A stretch of 5,097 nucleotides of DNA, taken from Promethearchaeia archaeon. Its GTDB lineage: Archaea > Asgardarchaeota > Lokiarchaeia > Sigyniarchaeales > SOKP01. The stretch is from NCBI GenBank assembly GCA_029856445.1, contig JAHQWY010000277.1, positions 1 to 5,097 on the forward strand. The letters are read 5' to 3'. A program made the translations under genes and the position numbers. The notes beneath the pieces are model-generated. The model saw nothing but the letters and a program-made list of their open reading frames with translations, did no database searches and was not told the DNA's origin. How positions within the stretch are numbered: position 1 is the stretch's first letter; every line of letters begins with the position of its first letter. This document shows positions 1 through 5,097 of the stretch, piece by piece.

Positions 1-1520
1 AGTTGATTAAGATTAAAATTTATATTTTTATCTAATTGAATGGTTGCCATTCCCGCTTTTCCATCTGTATTCGGAATAGCGACACCATACACGTTACATA
101 TTTGTATGGCAGAAAACATGTTGAGTATTGACTCAACTTCAAGAGTTGAGACATTTTCACCTTTCCACCTAAATGTATCTCCAAATCTATCAGCAAATGA
201 AACCCAATTATTATCATGAACTTGAAGTAAGTCTCCTGTTTTTAAATAAGTATCATCTTTTTCAAAAACGTTCCTTAAAATTTTTTGCAACGTTTTTTCA
301 TGATCTTTATATAAAGTATATGCTGAAAAGTCCAGAATTTGCGCTACTAGCATACCAACTTCTCCTGGTTTACACTTGATATAAAATCCCTGTCCATTTT
401 TATAAAATTCACCTGTATCTGGATCAATTTTAATAATTTCAACAGTAGGTAAAATATTACGTCCAACCATTCCTGGTTTTTCATCTATATTAAATAACGG
501 TACCCCAAAATCAGTTCCTCCATAAAATTCCCAAATATGTTCAATATTAAACCGTTTCTGAAACTGTTCCCAGATGTCCTTACGTAATCCCAATCCAAAC
601 ATCTTTTTTAAAGGTCCTGGAATGTATTCTGACTCAGATCGATTGAGAAGATATCTTGGTATCTCTCCAATGTATACTGTGGCATTTGCGTTAAATTTTT
701 TAATATCATTCCAATAATCTGAAGCAGAAAAGCGTTTTCTTAAAGCCATAGCTGCTCCGACATGAAGGACAGCTCTCCAGGTTTGATTTGAATGAGAATG
801 ATATAAGGGAAGTGGATTATATACTATATCATTTTCTTTTAAATCTAATCCCATAGCATAAAATCTACCAATGTTTACATGTTTTATCATTACCGCTTTA
901 GGAAATCCTGTAGTCCCTGAAGTAAATATATAACTACAAACATCCCCCCATTTAAAATCAACAATAGTTTCTGGATTATTGCTTGAAACAGTATTTAATT
1001 CATTTAATAGGTCAATAAAGTCATGTTTTTTTTCAGCAGATTTACTTACAACAAGAATTTGATTATTTTTTAAGTTCAGATCACTAAATACTCCTTGAAT
1101 GGCAGGTAAACAATCATCATCAACTATTACATACTTTGGTTCACTAATTTTCATTATGTGAATTAAAGGTTGTTTCCTTAAGTTAACATTAATCATAGAG
1201 TTAATTCCTTTAAGTTTGCTAATTCCACCGGTTATAAACAGAAATTCCGGAGAATTTTCCATCATAACTGCGACACAATCACTCGGTTTTAAACCCAAAG
1301 TAAGAAGATAATTAGCTATTTTATTTGTTTCTTCATTAATAGATTTCCAAGTCCAAGATTTATCCTCAAAAAATAAACCATTTTTATCAGGAGTTTTTTC
1401 AGTCCAATATTCTATCCGCATTCCAAGACTTTTAAATGTTGAAGGATCAGTGCTGTCTTCTGCAAATTTTAGAACCTTTTCTAATACTTCAGCTTCTTTA
1501 GGAGTTAATTCGATACTCAT
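1..1520 (-). CDS. FATP-type (long-chain) acyl-CoA synthetase, C-terminus beyond the window
   Basis: This gene encodes an AMP-forming acyl-CoA synthetase of the ANL superfamily, which activates a carboxylic acid with ATP to an acyl-adenylate and transfers it to CoA. I translated 506 residues before the window edge. The ATP-binding P-loop motif TSGTTGFPKA is at about 200-209, the A5 motif EFYGGTDFG at 331-339, and TGD at 428-430. The A8 stretch DRFGDTFRWKGENVSTLEVE at 444-463 and YIGEIPRYLLN at 283-293 are characteristic of the FATP/very-long-chain acyl-CoA synthetase branch. About 90-100 residues, including the A10 catalytic lysine, should lie beyond the left edge. No membrane segment is visible at the N-terminus, so it is probably cytosolic. 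The A5 acidic residue is Asp instead of the usual Glu. The ATG at 1520 is chosen because the FATP-like N-terminus begins soon after it. It has no Shine-Dalgarno sequence. The true chain length and class of the acid substrate are unknown. Confidence 0.93.
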   Translation of the reverse strand, partial: MSIELTPKEAEVLEKVLKFAEDSTDPSTFKSLGMRIEYWTEKTPDKNGLFFEDKSWTWKSINEETNKIANYLLTLGLKPSDCVAVMMENSPEFLFITGGISKLKGINSMINVNLRKQPLIHIMKISEPKYVIVDDDCLPAIQGVFSDLNLKNNQILVVSKSAEKKHDFIDLLNELNTVSSNNPETIVDFKWGDVCSYIFTSGTTGFPKAVMIKHVNIGRFYAMGLDLKENDIVYNPLPLYHSHSNQTWRAVLHVGAAMALRKRFSASDYWNDIKKFNANATVYIGEIPRYLLNRSESEYIPGPLKKMFGLGLRKDIWEQFQKRFNIEHIWEFYGGTDFGVPLFNIDEKPGMVGRNILPTVEIIKIDPDTGEFYKNGQGFYIKCKPGEVGMLVAQILDFSAYTLYKDHEKTLQKILRNVFEKDDTYLKTGDLLQVHDNNWVSFADRFGDTFRWKGENVSTLEVESILNMFSAIQICNVYGVAIPNTDGKAGMATIQLDKNINFNLNQ

Positions 1521-1563
1521 TATGAACCATTAAAAAGATAATTCCTTTTTTTAATCAATTTTG

Positions 1564-1581
1564 TTGAATTTAATTGAATTT
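1564..1581. repeat. Two 8-base direct repeats spaced one helical turn apart
   Basis: The plus-strand octamer TTGAATTT occurs at 1564-1571 and again at 1574-1581, a 10-base period. The pair lies between the TATA-like element and the start codon of the acyl-CoA synthetase gene, over the predicted transcription start. That is where an archaeal repressor operator could sit. The region is so AT-rich that chance is a real alternative. Confidence 0.35.
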
Positions 1582-1585
1582 TGAT

Positions 1586-1596
1586 GTATATAAAAT
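1586..1596 (-). promoter_or_regulatory. TATA-box candidate for the acyl-CoA synthetase gene
   Basis: Read on the minus strand this is ATTTTATATAC, a good match to an archaeal TATA box, preceded by an A-rich stretch that could serve as the TFB recognition element. A start of transcription about 25 bases downstream would fall near 1563-1568 and give a leader of roughly 45 bases before the ATG at 1520. A second TATA-like element (GTATAAAG, 1603-1610) lies just upstream. Assignment rests on sequence and position only. Confidence 0.5.
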
Positions 1597-1656
1597 TTTT
1601 TTCTTTATACAAAATTAACTATTAGCTTATATTATTTCTAATTAAAATCTAATGTA

Positions 1657-2823
1657 TTATTTAAGTGGATAATTTCGATGCTTTACCATCGCATCTCTTA
1701 ATGAGACACAATTTTCCCAAGGAACATTCAATATATTATGTGAAGGGCCTACAAAGTATCCACCCCCTTGTCCCGCTACCAAGATGCTTTTTTTTACATG
1801 TTCTTCAATCTCTTTTGGAGTTCCAAAATTTATTATCCTTGAAGAATCTAATCCGCCCATAAACGATACCTTATCTCCAAGAGTTTCCTTTAAATGCCCC
1901 AAAGTGACACCTGCAGCAGGTTCCAAAGCTTGAATACAATCCAATCCTGCATCCACCATATGTGGTAAAATTTCGTCAATATAGCCACAGGAATGTTGAA
2001 CAATGAACATACCATGTTTTTTGCACTCTTGATAAATCTTCTTATAACAAGGGATTATGAATTTTAGTAAATTATTAATTGAGAATATTGTTCGTCCTTT
2101 CATACCTAAATCATCATAATAAAATACAACATCTACACCTGCTTCGGCTAACCGTTTAATCATTTCTATGAGTGCTTTAGTATATTCATTCAAAACATCA
2201 TGGATAAATTCAGGTTTCTTCCTCATATAATACTGTGCACGTGCCACTGTCATTCCTTCAAACAAATTTTCATGCATAGGCATGAAGAGATTCGCCATAG
2301 GATATAAATAGGACGATAAACTTTCTACATATTCGTCCCAAATCTGGGGTGAGTAATTTACTTTGTCATTAAGTAATTCAGAAGGTCTACCATACTCATC
2401 CCAAAAAGAATAGAGAATCTCAGGGGTTTTAAACCAACCATCAACATACCATGCGTAGGGTAACCCTGTTTCCACCTGTGGTCCTAAAGCCATGATTCGA
2501 CCTCCCAGGACTTCAATGCTCGCATTGGGATATTCTGGGGGTGCTTTAACAATTTTAATATCCAATTTCTTTTCAAAAGGATCCATAGCCCAGCAATCTA
2601 CTTGCCAAAATCGTTGTTCTGTAATGTTTCCAACGTAATTATTACTTCCTCGACGATAAGAGTTTTTAATAACGAGTTTATTCTTAGTATATTCTTCAGT
2701 TTTTATAAAGGTTTGATAAGCAGTGTTAGTCTTTTCAAATCCTAATGTATGTATAGGAACTACATCTGGCTCATCATTATGTTCTAGAGTTCGAATAATT
2801 CGTTCTCGTTTTGATAATACCAT
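1657..2823 (-). CDS. Uroporphyrinogen decarboxylase (URO-D) family protein, methyltransferase-like
   Basis: This 388-residue protein has the URO-D TIM-barrel family pattern. An N-terminal family-type segment (KRERIIRTLEHNDEPDVVPI, 5-24) is followed by VVFYYDDLGMKG at 232-243, QHSCGYIDEILPHMVDAGLD at 276-295, GGLDSSRIINFGTPKEIEEH at 323-342 and GPSHNILNVP at 359-368. The family includes true HemE decarboxylases and the zinc-dependent methylcobamide:CoM methyltransferases MtaA/MtbA. It is unlikely to be HemE, because the arginine-containing substrate motif that follows the N-terminal segment in HemE is replaced here by IHTLGFEK. The H277-x-C279 pair matches the first two zinc ligands of the methyltransferase HxC...C motif. 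The third position, expected near 362, is His in place of Cys. A role in methyl transfer or demethylation is therefore plausible but unproven, and no corrinoid protein is adjacent. The ATG at 2823 has no Shine-Dalgarno sequence but sits about 23 bases below a TATA-like element. Confidence 0.9.
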   Translation of the reverse strand: MVLSKRERIIRTLEHNDEPDVVPIHTLGFEKTNTAYQTFIKTEEYTKNKLVIKNSYRRGSNNYVGNITEQRFWQVDCWAMDPFEKKLDIKIVKAPPEYPNASIEVLGGRIMALGPQVETGLPYAWYVDGWFKTPEILYSFWDEYGRPSELLNDKVNYSPQIWDEYVESLSSYLYPMANLFMPMHENLFEGMTVARAQYYMRKKPEFIHDVLNEYTKALIEMIKRLAEAGVDVVFYYDDLGMKGRTIFSINNLLKFIIPCYKKIYQECKKHGMFIVQHSCGYIDEILPHMVDAGLDCIQALEPAAGVTLGHLKETLGDKVSFMGGLDSSRIINFGTPKEIEEHVKKSILVAGQGGGYFVGPSHNILNVPWENCVSLRDAMVKHRNYPLK

Positions 2824-2840
2824 AATAAGATGTGGTAATA

Positions 2841-2850
2841 TTAATTTAAA
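2841..2850 (-). promoter_or_regulatory. TATA-like element of the URO-D-family gene, leaderless geometry
   Basis: Minus strand TTTAAATTAA is centred about 23 bases before the ATG at 2823. This spacing puts the predicted transcription start at or next to the start codon. A run of seven T on the same strand (2848-2854) overlaps its upstream side, about 80 bases after the stop of the preceding flavoprotein gene, and might also act as a weak archaeal T-rich terminator. The element is less canonical than the one at 4442-4451. Confidence 0.4.
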
Positions 2851-2934
2851 AAAATTCTTTTGTTAGTAATTCATCTACATTTGCTATTAAATAACAAATT
2901 TTGCATCTTTTAGTTGGCTTCAATGGATTCTTTT

Positions 2935-4419
2935 TTAAAAATTATCCCCTAAATAAAATTTCCCAGGACTTAGAATTTTATTTGGATCAAGTGCTTTTTT
3001 TATCGTGATCATGAAATTATAATATTCTTCTGTTAAAGCACCTGAATCAACCAAACTTTTGCCGATGATCTCACCCATCCAATAATGGATTGATCCTTTT
3101 TTTATAAGTGTTATCAAAAGATCTTTCCAGATTTCTCCAAAGGCTTCCCTGTGCTTTATATCACCTCTAATACCGAGACCTCCAGCAACATCAATGTAAG
3201 TTGGAGCAACTCCGAATGCTATAAAACCTGCCCCACCTATTGCATCAAGTTCTCTTATTTTTGGAAAATTTTTCATATTCCACTCGTTAAATAACTTTCT
3301 ATATTCGGGTAATTCGGATGTAGGACATTTCATACAACCACTTAGATTAAAATAATTCCCTCCTAGCCAGCTATGATTAGCCCATTGCCATTTTCCGTCT
3401 TCTTCATAAAACCATTTCCCCAAATTTCCTTCCTCGAGTGTGTCCCCTAATTTTTTAAACTGTGCATCTTCAGCGATTTTATCTATACGTTCAATATTGA
3501 TATCAAGCTGTTTCTGTGTATCTGCCACTGTTGTGTATAATAAAACACCACCTTTAATTTCTGCATTTAATAAATCTTTTGTAAATCCTCTACCATCTGT
3601 ATAATAAAAGAAATCGTGTAACGGTAATTTTTTCTGTTGCCAGTTTATCATTACATCTGCTACCTTCTGTGTGGCTAAATTGAGATCTTTATTGTCTATT
3701 TCATAGGTTCCATATCCCCTATATTCTGGTAACGGAAATAAATTCAAAGAAGCTTTAGTTTTTACCCCATGAATTCCGACATCCCCTAAAAACAAACCCG
3801 AATAATCTGGTCCCAAACCAAATCTCGTAAATGCCTTTTCACAAAAGGAATTAGCCTTCGCACCTGTGTAAATTATGTCTCCTTGAGGTAATACAACTTC
3901 CAATCCAACACATTGTTCAGTAACGGCCCCATACATAGCGGCTCCTCCTCCACCTACAGAATTATTAGAAAGTCCGCCACCAATAGTGGCTGAAAACCCT
4001 GATGCTGGACCGGTAGTCCCTGTATAATATCCAATTCCTACTCTACTTAATTGTTCAAGAAGTTCACTCCAAGAAATTCCAACTTCTAATGTAACAATTC
4101 TGTTTTCTTCATCTACGTCTAATATTTTGTCCATTCGAGTTACATCTAATACAATCCCACCATCCCCAATCGGTTTTGATCCCCCAGTTAAATCTGCCCC
4201 ATTTCCTCTGGGAATTACCTTAATCTTATGTTCATTAGCGATCTTTAAGATTCCGGAGATCTCCTCAGATGTTCTCGGTTTCACAACAATATCGGGCATA
4301 CTTTGAAGAACAAAATCACAATTCATTGAATAGGAATAACGAATCGGGTCTGAATCAGAAACATATCTAGTGCCTACGATATTTTCAATTTTTTCACAGA
4401 CATTTTGTATTGCTGTCAT
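2935..4419 (-). CDS. FAD-binding oxidoreductase of the VAO/PCMH (GlcD-like) superfamily
   Basis: This 494-residue flavoprotein oxidises a small organic substrate using FAD. The N-terminal PCMH-type FAD domain spans about 40-230: PDIVVKPRTSEEISGILKIA (42-61), the FAD-binding loop PRGNGADLTGG (70-80), VLDVTRMDKILDVDEENRIV (90-109), the glycine-rich TIGGGLSNNSVGGGG (145-159) and GLFLGDVGIHGVKTKASLNL (208-227). The C-terminal substrate domain ends in the family signature ALDPNKILSPGKF (476-488). The GEHGIG-type motif of glycolate/D-lactate dehydrogenases is absent; the region reads SIHYWMGEIIGKS (443-455), nearer to the arrangement in 4-cresol dehydrogenase and vanillyl-alcohol oxidase. I see no His in the N-terminal FAD loop, where some relatives attach FAD covalently, so FAD may be non-covalent. 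A CMKC pair at 362-365 is unusual. No signal peptide or membrane segment is seen, so it is probably cytosolic. Substrate and electron acceptor are unknown. The full family length argues that the gene is intact. Confidence 0.92.
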   Translation of the reverse strand: MTAIQNVCEKIENIVGTRYVSDSDPIRYSYSMNCDFVLQSMPDIVVKPRTSEEISGILKIANEHKIKVIPRGNGADLTGGSKPIGDGGIVLDVTRMDKILDVDEENRIVTLEVGISWSELLEQLSRVGIGYYTGTTGPASGFSATIGGGLSNNSVGGGGAAMYGAVTEQCVGLEVVLPQGDIIYTGAKANSFCEKAFTRFGLGPDYSGLFLGDVGIHGVKTKASLNLFPLPEYRGYGTYEIDNKDLNLATQKVADVMINWQQKKLPLHDFFYYTDGRGFTKDLLNAEIKGGVLLYTTVADTQKQLDINIERIDKIAEDAQFKKLGDTLEEGNLGKWFYEEDGKWQWANHSWLGGNYFNLSGCMKCPTSELPEYRKLFNEWNMKNFPKIRELDAIGGAGFIAFGVAPTYIDVAGGLGIRGDIKHREAFGEIWKDLLITLIKKGSIHYWMGEIIGKSLVDSGALTEEYYNFMITIKKALDPNKILSPGKFYLGDNF

Positions 4420-4441
4420 AATGTATCGATTGATCTTGGTT

Positions 4442-4451
4442 CTTTATATAG
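4442..4451 (-). promoter_or_regulatory. TATA box of the flavoprotein gene, leaderless geometry
   Basis: Minus strand CTATATAAAG is a strong archaeal TATA match, centred about 27 bases before the ATG at 4419. Archaeal transcription usually starts 22-27 bases below the TATA centre, so the message would begin at or within a few bases of the start codon. The lack of any Shine-Dalgarno sequence in between agrees with this. Confidence 0.6.
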
Positions 4452-4475
4452 TTTTGTGTCAATAAAGAAGGAATT

Positions 4476-4483
4476 AAAAAAAA
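4476..4483 (-). terminator. T-run terminator candidate for the longin-like gene
   Basis: Eight consecutive T on the minus strand lie about 57-64 bases after the stop of the upstream gene and about 25 bases above the TATA box of the flavoprotein gene. Archaeal RNA polymerase commonly stops at U-runs without a hairpin, and none is obvious here. In a genome this AT-rich such a run can also arise by chance. Confidence 0.4.
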
Positions 4484-4539
4484 TAGTTCGGTATTTCTAA
4501 GCGTTTATTATTCCAAAAATATTTATATTATCTCTTAAT

Positions 4540-5097
4540 TTAACTTTTACCTGTAAATATTTCCGCTATAAGCGATTCTAATTGAGGGCTTTCCTTTAAT
4601 TCAAGGATTTGGCTTGTTTTATAATGGTTTTCGAGATTCTGCCATAAAGAAGTATCTTTTTGCATTTCCTCTACAAATTTGGTAAGTTTTTGTTGAGCGA
4701 CATAGGTCAGCCCCTTAAATAAATAACAAATTGAGAAGTTTGCTACTTGCTCTATGAGAACTGTCTGGTTTCCAAACTTGACACGATCCAGTCCTTCAGA
4801 AAAGATTTCATCACTTATAGAGTTAAATGCTGTTAAAAATCCTCCAAAAAGCTCATCATCGAATTTCCATTCTTCAGAAAAAGGATAAGAAAAGATAAGA
4901 ACACCGCCTTCCGCTATTATCATAAGTAATATTGATTGATCATCAACTGATTCAGAAGGTTCCACAGCTCTTTCTCCTTGAAGACGTTCTAACACGCCTT
5001 CTGTTGATGCCAATTTTATACGATCTCTCATAGGCGCATTACTGTTCTTAAGATTATCCCAGATGTCTACCTGTGTTAGTAATTTATCGTGTTCGCT
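4540..5097 (-). CDS. C-terminal part of a larger protein with a longin/roadblock-like domain
   Basis: The frame is open from the stop at 4540 through the Met codon at 5031 and on to the window edge (22 further codons), so this is most likely the C-terminal 185 residues of a longer protein and not a 163-residue gene starting at 5031. Numbering from the first visible residue, a charged, probably helical or linker segment (1-53) is followed by a compact alpha/beta domain: two hydrophobic strands (SILLMIIAEGGVLIFSYPF, 55-73), a helix containing DDELFGGFLTAFNSISDEIF (80-99), two strands (about 103-128, containing VKFGNQTVLIEQ and FSICYLFKG) and a helix (about 131-147). This pattern resembles the longin/roadblock folds used in small-GTPase regulation, which are abundant in Asgard archaea. 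The fold call is by eye. The N-terminal domains that would define its role lie outside the window. No membrane segment is visible in this part. Confidence 0.75.
   Translation of the reverse strand, partial: SEHDKLLTQVDIWDNLKNSNAPMRDRIKLASTEGVLERLQGERAVEPSESVDDQSILLMIIAEGGVLIFSYPFSEEWKFDDELFGGFLTAFNSISDEIFSEGLDRVKFGNQTVLIEQVANFSICYLFKGLTYVAQQKLTKFVEEMQKDTSLWQNLENHYKTSQILELKESPQLESLIAEIFTGKS

Noticed and set aside
32..379. Short open frames on both strands near the left edge (61 and 68 codons).
   Set aside because: They lie inside the acyl-CoA synthetase gene in other frames, whose conserved A7-A8 region covers this stretch.
1556..1576. Inverted repeat CAATT...AATTG in the gap before the acyl-CoA synthetase gene.
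   Set aside because: The arms are only five AT-rich bases each, which is expected by chance in this gap and too weak for a hairpin or operator call.
1665..1862. Plus-strand open frame of 65 codons.
   Set aside because: It is antisense to the conserved C-terminal part of the URO-D-family gene and shows no recognisable protein.
1657..2823. HemE, a true uroporphyrinogen decarboxylase of heme synthesis.
   Set aside because: The N-terminal arginine substrate motif is missing, an HxC pair typical of methyltransferase-like members is present, and no heme or siroheme genes are nearby.
4540..5031. A complete 163-residue gene starting at the ATG at 5031.
   Set aside because: The same frame stays open with coding-like sequence to the window edge, and there is no TATA-like element or Shine-Dalgarno sequence before this ATG. 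It is better read as an internal Met of a larger protein.

Overview
The window is clearly AT-rich. It carries four protein-coding genes, all on the minus strand, separated by short AT-rich gaps of about 110 to 140 bases. Read in the direction of transcription (right to left) they are: the 3' part of a gene whose visible protein ends in a longin/roadblock-like domain (5097 to 4540), a full-length FAD-binding oxidoreductase of the VAO/PCMH superfamily (4419 to 2935), a full-length uroporphyrinogen-decarboxylase-family protein of the methyltransferase-like kind (2823 to 1657), and a FATP-type acyl-CoA synthetase whose C-terminus is cut by the left edge (1520 to 1). The first and last genes are truncated by the window, not broken. 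I see no RNA gene, CRISPR array, insertion sequence or origin.

The window looks archaeal. None of the three visible starts has a Shine-Dalgarno sequence. Two of them have a TATA-like element centred 23 to 27 bases upstream, the geometry of an archaeal leaderless transcript. The longin/roadblock-like domain protein, low GC and lifestyle-type metabolic genes together suggest an Asgard archaeon, perhaps Lokiarchaeia-like. The lineage is inference from gene character and not the result of a search.

Each of the three complete intergenic gaps has its own TATA-like element, so the genes may be separately transcribed neighbours rather than one tight operon. No good T-rich stop signal follows the URO-D-like gene, so read-through into the acyl-CoA synthetase gene is possible. 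The three enzymes could form a catabolic set: a flavin oxidase acting on a hydroxy acid or (alkyl)phenol-like compound, a URO-D-fold protein that may handle methyl groups, and an ATP-dependent ligase that activates a carboxylic acid to its CoA thioester. The substrate cannot be read from the sequence, and no corrinoid protein or electron-transfer partner is present here. The longin/roadblock-like protein has no evident metabolic link.
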